In this document: one piece after another, positions 44,198 to 56,565 of the stretch
How positions within the stretch are numbered: the stretch's first letter is position 1
Layout of the letters: every line of letters begins with the position of its first letter
Assembly (NCBI GenBank): GCA_021234155.1
Contig: JAJEKV010000071.1
Span: 1,995,138 to 2,059,137, forward strand
Length of the DNA: 64,000 nt
From: Isoetes taiwanensis
Taxonomy: Eukaryota; Streptophyta; Lycopodiopsida; Isoetales; Isoetaceae
Direction: 5' to 3'
The notes under the pieces: generated by a model
Database searches by the model: none
Seen by the model: the letters and a program-made list of their open reading frames with translations, nothing else
Told to the model about the DNA's origin: nothing
Position numbers and translations under genes: made by a program

Positions 44198-47100
44198 TGT
44201 TCAGCTTCTATTAGCTTGGGAATACCCACAAGGTACCTGTTTGTATAATATTTTTATGTAATACAAGATGGTAATGCGGCGGCGTGCCGCCGCTATATTT
44301 CGACGTGTTTTTTGAAGTAGCCCAAATAGATCAACGGGTGGAACTTGGGATTAGAATGTTGTTAGTTATACGTTGAAGGAAATGATAAGGTGCCCTGACG
44401 GATTGGTTTTAGCTCAGTACTCCTTCCTTAGTGAGAAGGAATTTCTAACATTTGCGTAAAATTTTAGAATAGTTTTTAAAAATATGATGTATTTTAATGC
44501 TCTTGCCTTAACGATAATGTTGCCTCCCATGAAGTGGAAATTAGAAGGCTCTTTCGTATTTAATCTTTATTGCATTTTTTATTGTGAAGTATGATTCAGC
44601 ATACACGCACTTTCCATAGTCAATACTCATTGCATTGTTCAATTCTTTCTTCTTGAAGTTCTCTGTTCATTAACTTCTCTTTTTTACTTAAAGATGCAAT
44701 ACATTGTAAGGGATCATGCCTCTAAGATAATGTAATAAGAATTTTAAAGATTTGATCAGAATATGAGGCCCGGATCAGCTTCGAATTTTCATACGACGTG
44801 CGTGGTCGGTCATTTACAAAGAGTAGAAATTGATACGGGTTCTTTAAGACCATAAATATTTTTTGTGTTTGCACGTGTCCCACGTAACTTTTGTATAATA
44901 ATAGGAAGAAGAATATAAAATAAGGAGGGAGAATTTATAAGATGTAGCAGACAAATAAGGTGCTAAAGTCACTTTATTTTATTTTATTTTTTTCTTTCTG
45001 CCCCCCTTTTTTTTTCTTTTATTAACTAGGTTTATTTAGAACAGGGCAACACAGAAGACAATTTTTGCAGAAAGGGGAGCGGCTATGGCAGGATTCCGGC
45101 CTTTCCCTGGAATCGTCCCGACTTTGACAGCAACGGCCAGTCCTTCCTTTGATCACAACCTTCTTCTGATTTTGTTTTTTCAGGGTCGTTCTTCACAGAG
45201 GACGGTTCCTGCAAAAAATCCAAGGCTATGGCATGGCCGAATCGACCCCTTCCTTATCTCTATTTTGCTTTCTTTTACAGATTAAGCTTCAAGCAAGTGG
45301 CGGTTCCTGGCAGAGGAATAGCCGATTCTGGGTTCTAGACAAAGCTTGCACTAAATCGATTTTTGGGCAGCAAAAAATCAGGGTGTTGTTTCAAGACCGA
45401 TCTTTATCTTTTATCTTGCTGTTAATATTTTCTCTTAATCAATCTTAGTCAGATTTCAACAAAGAACAGACGATATAGATATTGCATCTACAGAAGATGT
45501 CGGGAGGATGCAAACGGCTCCAAAGTTAATTTATTCCTTGTTTTAACAATTTAGGGCAGTAGCCATGGCAGATTTACAGAGCTTGGCCGCTGCGATAAAT
45601 TTCTTGTATATTTTATATTTGTTGTTTTTTGTTTAAATTTATTTGCATACTCATTTAAATGATATGAAACGATTTCAATATCATAGCATAGCATGGCATT
45701 GTACCTGAAAGGAAAAAATTTCAAGCCTTTATCTCAGATAAACTTCCAACGTTTGAGTTTGGTATTTGTGATCGCATGGTTGGGCTAAGATTTCTGTGGC
45801 GTATTGTATAAAAAATCGTATATCTTGCTATGTTTAAGGAGCTTAATGTCATTTAGAGGTGATGTTGCTTTTTTGGGTTTTTATATGACTTTTATTTCGA
45901 AATGTTAGGAAGAATAAATTTTTTTTGGAGGCCGTTTTTCTGGGGCGTCGATAGAAACTGATGCTCCCTTCTTTTTTTGGCTGGGGTAGCAGAGCAGAGG
46001 GGGAAGCACAGAGGTAGGGAGGTATGGCAATGAAGAGAGGTAGAGAGCAGAGGGCTATGGCGATGAAGCCCACAGATGGTTTGGCAGTTGAAGCCATCGG
46101 CTATGGCGGCGCTAATTTGTGCCATGTCGGCTTTGTTGTTGTTTGCTTGTAGCTTTGCTGCTGTTTGCTGCTTGTAGCTTTGCTGCTGTTTGTTGTTTGC
46201 ATGTCGGCTTTGTTTGCTGTTTGACTTGCTTTGCCGCTGCTTGCTTCTAGCATTTATGCATTTATGCATGATAGGTAAGATGGCAGTAGAGTAGAAGGGT
46301 TCTGGTGAGGCCAACGTGGCCCAGAGGTTCGAATCCTCCAGCCCTGGTATAAACAGCCATGTCTGTACGTTGTACAGGTGCATCCAGTTGCTATGAAGAT
46401 GATTGATTCCGAGGTTGATTCCGAGATTGTGCAAGATTGATTTTGGCAGCATGATTCATTCAAGCATTCCGAAATTTTGGATTGACTGCAGGATTAATTG
46501 GGGGAGCAGTGCAGGGTCGATTGGGGAAGTTTGGCTTAGCACAGGCAGTCTGATTTAGCAGAGAGAACATAGTTTTGTAGAAATTGTTAATGCTATGGTT
46601 TATTCTGCAAATGCTATTTTCAATCGAGACCATAGGGAATGGCATGGTGAATTTTTGGAAAATTATTAATAGCCATGGATCTGGCACAATACTAAGAATA
46701 TGCCGCCAATCAATGGCTCCCAAAGAGAATATAGAGATTAAGGGAATATAGAGATATAACATATAAATCTGTATCTGGATTAATAGGGCCTGAAGCAATT
46801 TCATGTTGCAAATGGAACGCCATGGCAGCTTCTCGGTAGCTTGCATCTAACCCAGAATCCAACTAAATCCAAAATAACATGAGCCATAACATGAATCCAA
46901 AATCCCAGACTCATGTTCCCAACAGAGTATCCAAATTTCGGCTGGATAACAACAAATTTCTGCACTGACTTTACCCTTCAGCAAATCGGATTTGCTCCAG
47001 GATTGCTTCGCATTATTGATTCTCCCTTGCAATTTGTCAGTTTTCAGCTCAATTGCTGCTGTTTTTCTGCAATCTGAAACACATTCAAGTGGTCTGTCTG

Positions 47101-48189
47101 TCTCAAACAACATGGGCTTTTTCACGCGATCTGCCAATCTTCACCGCTTTGATAATCCTCAATAGCCTGCATCAATCAGGCCATGTACCCATGTTCCGAT
47201 TCTGTTGCCCCTTTCTTTTTTGCATCTGACATAAGTGATAGGTTTTGGCAGACGAAATTTAATTTAGCCTAAATGTTCACTATGGCTCATGCAAAAATGC
47301 CAATTGGTATGTATCTAGTGAGAAATTAATTGAACAGGCAACAAAGACACAGGAAAAGAACTCTAGTTAGACAACATGAGAAGCACACTACCAAACTTTA
47401 AACCTGAGTCAATGAGCATCCAATTGAAAAGGTGGAATAGCAATTCTCCATTATTTTGCCAAATAATGAATTGATGATGTTCGGTACATTAACCACTCCA
47501 TTTCATGTATAAAATTATTCTGTGTCCCAACATGCCGCTAATGGCATAAACTGAAGCCTCCCTTTACCTTCACATGGTGTGCATAATCATATTTTGGTTT
47601 TCATAATTGTTTGCTTTGCCATTTAACTTACTGGCTACAACAGGTTGGTTAGAGCTAACACGTGTCTGAAATTTAAAGATTAAAAATGTTCACAATGGGG
47701 CTGGCAAGATAGAGTTTCATTCGCATCGTTGCGAATAGACGCAAATCCATTACTAAGTAGGCATTGCATTAACAGGTTGGACGTTAATAGTGGGTCCAAC
47801 ATCATAGATTTTGAGCCAAAGAAATGTTCGCAGCTGTCAGGCAAATAAAACTCCAGACATGAAAAGTTTTTGGCCAAACATGAAAACCTGTTTGCTCCAA
47901 CAAAATTCATTCATTGTAACATGCTAGCGCAGGGTTTTATTAGACATTTGGTCAAACAAATGCAGTGAGTGTAACACGACAGTGTGATAGTTGATGTACT
48001 GCATTTGGAATGTGCATTATATATGAACTACTTGTAGGGCATTTGTAGTAACCCATCCTATGTAAGTTAAAGGGAATAGGAAGTAATTAAACTTTCAATG
48101 CATGTAAAAATTGCAGGCTTTGCATCTATTCCTCTATGATATAGTCTGCTCAAACAGAACCTTGACAAATGGAAGATAGCAAGTAAGTT
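44198..48189. other. Long stretch without a recognised gene
   Basis: Contains low-complexity TTTGCTGCTGTTTG repeats at 46130-46240 and a tRNA box B-like string (AGGTTCGAATCCTCC) at 46326-46340 that may belong to a SINE. Open frames on both strands here look random in composition. Confidence 0.4.
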
Positions 48190-51120
48190 ATCTTAGAGTA
48201 TTTTGTGAATTGTTATTGTTGGCATAATGCCTCGTAAAGAGTGGTTTGCGAACGTACCTGAGGATGATAGGGATAAAATACGAGAAAGAAAGATTGGGCG
48301 AGGAGACTAGAAAGAAGGAGACAAATCTGCAACCATCTATCTGAGGAAGATAAGAAGAGAATGCGAGATAGACAAAGAGCATTACGAGTAGGTTTAACTG
48401 AAGAAGACAGGAAAAGAGCACGAGAAAGAGGTAGGCAATGTTACAAAGAACATATAGCCTCACAAAGGAATTGTGTGCCCATGACAATGTGTGTTAGCTC
48501 AAACATTGACGTTCTATTGAATCCACGTAACAACTGGAGTTGAGTAGTCAAGATAAGTATATACAAATACCACATGTCAATCTAAACTCTATTGGAGTAA
48601 AGACTCTGCCTATAACAGAATGCCCTTCAATCTCGAGTGAGCGTCAAATAAAAAGAAAACCTGAGAGGCTCGTAGATATTGCAAGAGAACGTCGTCAAGC
48701 AGATTCCAATATGACTAGTGTAGATGTCACGCGACAACTATCTATTAAATCTATCGAACAAGATGTGTCCAATGCAGGAAGTGAAGTTTTAGCGAGTGAA
48801 CAAAATTATATATCGTCCCTAGCTATAGATGATGGCCATGCACCTTAAAGTCAGGAACAACAAGAGAATGGGTCTGAAAGGCTCATAGATGTTGCAAGAA
48901 AATGCTAACAAGTAGATGCAAATGTGAGGAATGTGACTAGGCTAGAAGTCACAGAACAACAATTTATTGAGCCCATCGAACAACCCATGTCGAGTATAGC
49001 AACGGAACTCATAGGGAGCGAACAAAATGATATATTATCTATAGGCATAAATGATGGCCATGTAGCTCAGAGAGAGAAACAAGGGGATTTGAGGTTGACT
49101 GAAGCAGGTGAAAGAAATGGGAATGAAGAATTAGATTGGATGGTACCATCTATCAATTCAAGAACAGGAGCTTCGATACATTGGCGATCTTGAGCCCAAC
49201 ACATGATTATGGCAATGCTTCGTACATACGCGATGGATTCATGGAATAAAACGTGCACGTATTGCCATATTCCATTACTCAACATGGAGCAAAATGGGTT
49301 CTGTTGCAATCGTGGAAAGTGGTTACTGCCGTTGCTAACCCCTTTACCCACAACTTTGAACAACCTATACAACATGCAAGATTTTGCTATATTAGCAAGA
49401 AAAGTGAACAAATTATTTTGCTTCAACGTACTTGGAGTGAGTGGCGGGTTTGTAAATTTAGATTTTCCTTCATTAGCGACTATTATTGGATGAACATACC
49501 ATCGATTACTCAGGGCATCTAATACATTGGTATATATATGATGAAGCTGAATGATATGCACAAGCTCGAGACCAACGCATACCATTTCAATGGATTGCAA
49601 TTGCCAGTTCAATTCTTAATCAAGTAAACCCATTACTTTGAAACCTTCGAACTATGGGAACCATGCGTCTACCATCAACATACATTATGTTCCAAGGAGA
49701 AATTGCCAGTAATGAAATTGCGGCTATTGCAGATGCCAGTAATACAACAGATATTTCTCCTCGGATAGCTGGTTTCTGGGTCCATAATGAGGGGGAACCA
49801 ACTTTCATGAACATCCTTGATCCTATGTACAAACCATTGCAATATCCGCTATTTTTCCCACACGGTAATATTGGTTGGGGACTTGGAAATGAGATGGTCT
49901 TATACAATTGCAATGGTATAAGTCTAGATTGCTACATGAGGGATGTTTCCTTCAATTAGATCGTCTATGTGGAGAATATCATGTATTCTAGAGTTGAAGA
50001 TGCTCGATTAAACTACTTTAAAATGCCATCATTTCGGAATAGAAGGGAACAATATGATGAGGACTATTCCGAACGAGAAAATGATGCTCAAAATGATATT
50101 ATTTTGCCATCGTCTTTCTTGGACTGTCAGAGATGGTGTTCTGTGCAAGTTGCAGATGTGCTGGCATTGTCTAGATCAAAAGGTCGTCCTACTTTATTCA
50201 TAACTTTAACTACAAATACAGATTGGCCAGAGATACGAATCAAACTCAGACCTTGACAAAATGCATCTAATGTTCCTATGATTGTCGTCCAATGCTTTCA
50301 TGGAAGATTACAACGTTTGAAGGAATTTCTTCATAAATTCTTTCAATGCATATCATATATAATAATAGTCATAGAATTTCAAAAGCGTGGGTTGCCACAT
50401 GCTCATCTCGTTTTGCATACTGAACCCGATATACCTGTCGAATGCATAGATGAGATTATCTCTGTGGAGTTGCCTACAAGTCCAATCCTTTGAGCACAAG
50501 TTCAAAAATTCATGATGCACAGACACACAGATAGGTGCTCTGCGAATGGAAATCCACGTTGTTACAAATACCCAAAGAATGTCAACCCAAGTACATATCT
50601 TGATTCAAAGGGCTAGGTACAATACAAGAGGAAGAGTATAGACGATGTATGGGTGGTATCATATAATTCTTTCCTCCTACATGAGTTGGATTGTCACATT
50701 ATAGTAGATATTGCATCCACAATCCATATATTTTCTTATCTTTATGCTTATCCCTACAAAGGATTTGACAATGCAAGTTTTCAGATAATCCAGGATAGGC
50801 ACTCAAGTTCCATACCATCATCATTCGGTGTTCCATGGAATGGTCACACAATCCTCGTCGATGAATATTGATCAAAAGGAAGATAGTATAAATCAAGTAC
50901 CAGAACATGCCTCATCCGATCGAGATGTTAGGCGAGCACCTAGGGATGAAATACAAGATTACTTGAGAGCACGTTATCTATCAACGACATAAGCGGCTTG
51001 GAGAACAATGTCATATGACATAACAAATAAGTCTCTGGCTGTCAAATGCCTACCTCTGCATCCGACATGCTATTCGATTACGATGAGATTCCCCTCATCC
51101 ATGTTTATCAAAGTGAAAAC
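48190..51120 (+). pseudogene. Second Helitron (Rep region), truncated and decayed
   Basis: Same family as 25358-28515 but on the plus strand. A basic N-terminal part (SEEDKKRMRDRQRALRVGLT, 48330-48545) is followed by ITECPSISSERQIKRKPERL. Later come FVNLDFPSLATIIG, RIAGFWVHNEGEPTFMNILD (49654-49959), MYSRVEDARLNYFKMPSF (49969-50256), and the HUH motif region IEFQKRGLPHAHLVLH (50370). The Y motif (YLYAYPYKGFDN) is at 50740. The match to the other copy ends near 51120, before the helicase. Many stops and frameshifts. Confidence 0.88.
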
Positions 51121-51129
51121 ATAAAATTT

Positions 51130-51480
51130 ATCGTGGTGATGGCCTAGTGGTAAATCCATTGGTCATGTGTGTCCCCTAACCAGGATCAAAACCACTGACT
51201 AGCACTGGGTAGTAAAAAAAGAAAAAAAAAGAAGGGAAAAGGGACCTATTGCATTGGCGGCCTAGTGGTTAAGCCATTGGTTATGGGTGGTCCCCAACCA
51301 GGTTCAAAACCCACTGACTTCTATCGGATGGTGATACAAAAAAGAAAAAGAAAAAAGGGGAGGGGAGGGGGAGACCATTGCGGTTCGCAGCCTAGTGGTC
51401 AAGTCATTGGTTATGGGCAACTCCCACCCAGACTCAAAACCCTACCATCGGATAGTGGGGAAACAACAAATAATAAAAAA
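51130..51480 (+). repeat. Three tandem tRNA-like (SINE head) units
   Basis: Units at about 51137, 51255 and 51384 share a box A-like GGCCTAGTGGTTAAGCCATT and a box B-like AGGTTCAAAACCC, each followed by an A/G-rich tail. The spacing resembles a tRNA-derived SINE promoter. The third unit is more diverged. Confidence 0.55.
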
Positions 51481-52023
51481 GAAATGAGAAAATAAATTAA
51501 TATTGTAGTAACAAATCAGAAATCTCATGGTGATAAAAAACAGCTCATGCATATCATATCGGCACAGGAACACAAGACAAATAGAGTGGGTTCAAATCCC
51601 GCATGTTCACGAATGAGGATAAGAATGGGAAAAAGAAATGTTCGCGGCGGGATAAATTTCTTGTATTGCTATAATTTGCACTATAGGCATTTAACTGTAA
51701 CATTTATTTGCAAATTCAGATACATTGCATCTGATCAGGGACAGTCAAATTGTTGGTAAAACTACACATACGTAAATGCAACTTAGGTTGCATTCTGCCA
51801 TATCCGCCAATGGCATTGCGCCATCTGGCGAAGGTTCTCTTCCAGAACTTCTGTGAAACTCAAGAGCACCGACAGTTCTTGAAATTACTTGGATTTACCT
51901 CAGATTCTGGCGATCTACCTCTCATTCCGGCCATCTACCTCTCATTCCGATGCTTTCTACCGCCCTTAACGAAGTTTTACCCCCGATTGAGAAAGAGAAT
52001 CACGACCTAAGTTGCATCCACGT

Positions 52024-52136
52024 TATAAGAATGGCGGTTCTTATTGCCGATTCGAGGAGTCATCCACGCCTCCGTGCTTCCGTGGCGCCGGCAGGGATTC
52101 CTCCCTGGGAATCGGCAGTAAACTGCCATTCTTATA
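52024..52136. mobile_element. MITE-like foldback (113 bp)
   Basis: Terminal inverted repeats of about 28 bp (TATAAGAATGGCGGTT...GCCGATTC against TATAAGAATGGCAGTT...GCCGATTC), flanked by TA-rich bases. No coding content. Confidence 0.7.
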
Positions 52137-52410
52137 TACAAAACGATGATTACCTGCATGAAGTTGAGCTCCATCGTAGAGCCCGACCAAACGTGTATGA
52201 TTGCCCACTTTCTTACTTCGCCAAAAAAAAATAAGAATGGGAGCTAGAGTACAAGCATGTATCAGTCATCTAAACTCGAGCAACATCCTCCACCCTTCCT
52301 AATTGGCTTAATTCTCTGGCTCCACCACCAAATCATGCAAGCTCCAACAAAACCCACTTCTCAAATCCAAGCTGAACCTCCCATTACGGTTTCTTTCCAC
52401 CCTAAACCCT

Positions 52411-53734
52411 CGAATTCGACGGCAATTGCGTCGGCCATAGCCGAATCCATGGTGACTGGCAGAATAACGACTACAACGGATTTGGGGCGGTTTCTGGCAT
52501 ATTCCAGGCACATACCAGGCATATACATAAAATATGCCAAAAAAAACCCCACATTAACTAGGGTTTGCCCCCTCAAAATGTTACAGATAAATAAAATGGA
52601 TAATTTTATCATTTAGTTGTTCTGAGATGAATAAAATCTTGGGGGAGGGGGAGTGTAAAAAGCCTAAGTTTTGCGCCATTTCTTATCGAATATTGGTTGT
52701 TTAGGTGCATTCTTTTCTCTACGTCTCAGTAATAAGCGTTTGCTTGAAATTCTTGTCAAAATCTGTCACTTTTATAAAGGCGGGAATATCTTGCGGGTTT
52801 AAGCGGGCCGGTAGCTCGCTCTGTTTTTTTGCAAGCACCTCTGTTTCATGCTTTTGCATTCGATTACGGCAAATTTAAGATTTGCCTAGATCCAGGCACT
52901 CATCCTTCTTCTCTGCTCTAGCCTAGCCCATCATTTGTTTTGAGCCATTTCTTCCTTCTATCTTCTCGCCTAGCCTAGCCCATGTTGTTTCAAGCCATTT
53001 CTTCCATATCCGTTGAAACGGATATCCCGTTGTTTATCTACCATATCCATATCTCTGCCATATCCATATCTCCATATCCATATTCCATATCTCTGCCATA
53101 TCCTTGCCCATCGCTGTTTCTTCCTTGCAAACAAAAAAGAACACTCTCGATGCATATTCTAATTGTTAGAAATCGGCCCCTTTTCTTTTTGAGCAGCCGA
53201 AATGAACCAAATCATGGCAAATCATAGAGATATCATATGTTGGGAAAAAAAACAAAAACAAATTCCGCCTTGCCATCGCTGTTTCTTCCTTCTCTCTTCT
53301 CCGCCATAGCCGTTGAACAAAAGTTTCTGCCACAAAAATCTCCGCCGGAAAATTTTTACGGTACGTAATTTCAGCAAAAGTTTATTACGTTTGTTAATTT
53401 CCGGCGGTAGGAATTTCGGCGGTCGGAATTCGACGGCAATTGCGTCGGCCATAGCCGAATCCATGGTGACTGGCAGAATAACGACTACAACGGATTTGGG
53501 GCGGTTTCTGGCATATTCCAGGCACATACCAGGCATATACATAAAATATGCCAAAAAAAAACCCCACATTAACTAGGGTTTGCCCCCTCAAAATGTTACA
53601 GATAAATAAAATGCGCAATTTTATCATTTAGTTGTTACAGATGAATAAAATGCGCGGGAGCGGGGAGTGTAAAAGAGCGAAGTTTTGCGCCATTTCTTAT
53701 CAGAATATTGGTTGGCCGGTGCATTCTTTTCTCT
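52411..53734. repeat. Direct repeats of about 310 bp, 1.0 kb apart
   Basis: Copies at 52411-52720 and 53426-53734 share GAATTCGACGGCAATTGCGT, GGATTTGGGGCGGTTTCTGG and TTTTGCGCCATTTCTTATC. The second copy ends about 150 bp before the oxidase start codon and may be part of its promoter and leader. Between them, 53030-53105 holds a CCATATC minisatellite. Open frames in these repeats match no family I know. Confidence 0.85.
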
Positions 53735-53767
53735 GTACCTTGGAAGCGAAGCGTCATTCCCTTAGTA

Positions 53768-53858
53768 GGTAAGCAATCCTGCTACTTCTTAAAGAAATAA
53801 TGTACAAAATTTATGATGCAGTCTTGCTTCTTTTACAATTCTAATTTTCCTTATTTAG
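53768..53858 (+). other. Possible 5' UTR intron of the oxidase gene
   Basis: A GTAAGC donor at 53768 and a pyrimidine-rich TTCCTTATTTAG acceptor ending about 53858 lie just upstream of the oxidase ATG. Unverified. Confidence 0.35.
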
Positions 53859-53883
53859 AAGTCTGCAAGAGCAATGGGCACCC

Positions 53884-55671
53884 ATGGCTCCCTTTTTGCT
53901 AATGTTCAAGGTTATAACTTCAGCCACTTTGTTATTTTCTATTGATGCTCATGTGATACAAGAAGACAGAGGGCTACGTTGCCGCTGCATGCCCTCTCAG
54001 ACATGTTGGCCTCAAGCTGCAGAATGGAAAATCTTCAATTCATCGGTAGAAGGAGCACTTATTGCATCAGAGCCTCTAGCTTCTCCTTGCCATGACCCTT
54101 TTTATGATCCAGAGGCATGCAATTCAATAAAGCGCAATTGGAATGATCCTTTCTGGAGGGCTCAACAGCCTTCTGCGCTACAAGCTCCAAACTATGAAAT
54201 GTATGGTAGTCATGGTTGTCTTTTGCAAACTCCAAAAGAAGCTCCTTGTTGCAAAGGTGCACTTCCAGAATATATAGTCCAAGTATCCAAAGCCGCCCAT
54301 GTTCAGAAAACAATCTTGTTTGCTGCTAAGCATGATCTTCGACTAGCAATCAAGAACACAGGGCATGAAATGACTGGCAGAAACACTGCAGCAGGGGCTC
54401 TGAGTTTATGGATGCATCATCTTAAGGGCATCACCTTCTTTGACAACTTTGTTCCTTGCAAGAACAGTTCAACCTTGGACAATTTGCTTCCTTGCAAGAG
54501 AATATCAGCTGTTAAAGTTGCAGCTGGTGTGCAATGGGAAGAGTTATACGAGGCTGCAGATCGACATGGAAAGACTGTTGTAGGAGCTCAATGCTCTTCA
54601 GTTGGAGCAGCTGGAGGATATCCTCAGGGTGGTGGCCATAGCCAAATCTCCCCCTCATTTGGCCTTGCTGCAGACAATGTCTTGGAGTATGAAGTGGTCA
54701 CAGCGAATGGGAAGCTTATGGTGGCAAATGCTTGTCACAACCAACACCTCTTCTGGGCTCTGAGAGGGGGAGGGGGAGGTACCTATGGTGTTGTTACATA
54801 TGTCACCTATGCCACTTATCCTGCTTTAAGAAGCCTAGTATTTGCTTCATATTCTATTTCTGCTTCAAACTCTTCAGCTTTTAAGGAGTTTCTTGCTGAA
54901 TTCCTCTTGATGAGCCCGTCTCTGGCCAATGTTGGCTGGGGAGGCACGTTTCTCCTAGGAAACAACAAGAGCTTAGTCATCCAATACTTGTTGCCGAACA
55001 AGGATACCCGTTTGGCTAACAAGACCATCGTCAATCATTTGGTTACTTGCAAGAGCAAGTTTGACTTGACTTTGAGTGGTGGCCTTCAGGTCTTCCACTC
55101 TTACTATGAATGGCACCGCGCTGTTCACTGCTCCCGAGAAGGAAAATGTGGGTATCCATCTGGTTTTACAACACTTGAGGCATCTAGACTCATCCCTCGA
55201 GTTACTATCCAGTCCTCCTCTTTACAACTTGCAAGTGCACTAATCAAAATTCAGGAGGCAGGTTATCCGCGAGTCTCAGGCTACCTTGTTGGAGGGGGCA
55301 AAGTTTCTTTACCACATTTCAATGCAGTCAATCCTGCTTGGAGAAATGCAACTTTGCACATTCTAGTGGCAGGTTTCTATCCGGAATTTTCTACTGTTGA
55401 GGCCAAAATTTCCATGGAGACCATGCTAACAAATACAATGAAAATGCTTAGAGACCTGACATCAGGTTCTGGGAGTTATATGAATGAGGCAGATTCTAAT
55501 GAGGCGACCTGGCAAGAATCCTTCTTTGGCAGCCACTATAAGACCCTCAAACATATCAAGGATATGGTGGATCCACATGGATTGTTTGTTTGCAGGCATT
55601 GTGTAGGAAGTGAAGATTGGAGCAATGATCTCAATTGTCGATTGCAACCGCCAAGCTCTTCAGTAACTTAA
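53884..55671 (+). CDS. Secreted FAD-linked oxidase, BBE/isoamyl alcohol oxidase type
   Basis: Intact single-exon ORF, 595 residues. A hydrophobic N-terminus (about 1-22) suggests a signal peptide. A Cys-rich start (CRCMPSQTCWPQAAEWKIFN) is typical of fungal isoamyl-alcohol-oxidase-like proteins rather than of plant berberine bridge enzymes. The FAD-binding-4 domain (about 125-320) has both covalent FAD anchors of the bicovalent family: His161 (IKNTGHEMTGR) and Cys237 (GAQCSSVGAAGGYPQGGGHS). The BBE domain near the end has YMNEADSNEATWQESFFG and VDPHGLF. Expected reaction: FAD- and O2-dependent oxidation of an alcohol, sugar or phenolic substrate outside the cell; the substrate cannot be read from the sequence. 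Lack of introns and the fungal-style N-terminus suggest horizontal acquisition or retrocopy (inference). Confidence 0.9.
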   Translation: MAPFLLMFKVITSATLLFSIDAHVIQEDRGLRCRCMPSQTCWPQAAEWKIFNSSVEGALIASEPLASPCHDPFYDPEACNSIKRNWNDPFWRAQQPSALQAPNYEMYGSHGCLLQTPKEAPCCKGALPEYIVQVSKAAHVQKTILFAAKHDLRLAIKNTGHEMTGRNTAAGALSLWMHHLKGITFFDNFVPCKNSSTLDNLLPCKRISAVKVAAGVQWEELYEAADRHGKTVVGAQCSSVGAAGGYPQGGGHSQISPSFGLAADNVLEYEVVTANGKLMVANACHNQHLFWALRGGGGGTYGVVTYVTYATYPALRSLVFASYSISASNSSAFKEFLAEFLLMSPSLANVGWGGTFLLGNNKSLVIQYLLPNKDTRLANKTIVNHLVTCKSKFDLTLSGGLQVFHSYYEWHRAVHCSREGKCGYPSGFTTLEASRLIPRVTIQSSSLQLASALIKIQEAGYPRVSGYLVGGGKVSLPHFNAVNPAWRNATLHILVAGFYPEFSTVEAKISMETMLTNTMKMLRDLTSGSGSYMNEADSNEATWQESFFGSHYKTLKHIKDMVDPHGLFVCRHCVGSEDWSNDLNCRLQPPSSSVT

Positions 55672-56545
55672 AATGCTGCTGGAGAGGCAGATAGACAACC
55701 AGGAGAGAAGAAAAGAGGGAAGCCAAATGTTGGTAAAAAGGATGTAGGGAATATCACACTGATAAAAATAATCCATACAATCTTTAAATAATCTCAAAAA
55801 TCAGACAACAAAATTCGAACAATGTTCTGTGCCCAATTATCTCTCCTAGATCAGTATATGTTAATGCATTCCACGATTTCCAGTGCATCCTGAATGAAAA
55901 GATCTAGTTATAGTTAGGCCAGATCAAGTATGTGAGTTTACTGTTCCTACATTTTATGTTGGAAAGAAATGCTTAAACCTGGAAGGAATACGTATAAGCT
56001 GCAGTCTTATTGTTCAGAATACCAGACAGCTGTCTTAAAGCCTTTGGAACCAAGCGAGAAAACTATTACATGACATCTTCCTCATATTCCTTACTATTTG
56101 TGAGCACGGGATCTGGCTCATTGCAACATGTAGCATGTTTGGCAGAGATGGAAAGAAATGCTTAAAGCTTCAAATACATATAAGCTGCAGATTAGTGCAG
56201 ACTTTTAAGCTGAAACACCTTAAATTTCTGGAACCAAGCCAGAAAATGGCCTCTTATTTTCTACTATTCATAAGCATATTCATAAGCACGGGATCTGCAT
56301 CATGGCACTGTGTGCCATGTTATGGATATTCTGTATAGGTTATATGTTTACGGAATTGCAAGGAAATTCAGTGCACTACAAGAAATTGAAGACGTTTCTA
56401 TAGTTTGATTTTTGAAGCAATGTATTACTACATGGTTTATGGTGTACATGATAGAATTAGACATACAGATTTGTACAAGTGTGAACTTCCATCAGAAAGA
56501 GAAAAGATGGTAATAGAAATAAAACAAAGCATCTTCAGGTGATCT
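55672..56545. repeat. Intergenic, with a 160-bp tandem duplication
   Basis: 55962-56115 and 56148-56308 are diverged direct copies (GGAAAGAAATGCTTAAA, TGGAACCAAGC, AGCACGGGATCTG) lying between the convergent oxidase and LRR genes. Possible 3' UTR and terminator for both; no other feature. Confidence 0.7.
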
Positions 56546-56565
56546 TTTACATAATTATGCAAGTG

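Noticed and set aside
46290-46360. A tRNA gene
   Set aside because: A good box B (AGGTTCGAATCCTCC) is present but no cloverleaf with acceptor and anticodon stems could be built; more likely a SINE head.
45849-46463. 186-codon open frame on the minus strand
   Set aside because: Composition follows low-complexity CAA/GCT repeats, no family resemblance, and no conserved partner.
52257-53576. Paired open frames in the direct repeats (ITTTTDLGRFLAYSRH)
   Set aside because: Identical because the DNA is duplicated; no domain, and one frame differs upstream, so coding is not supported.
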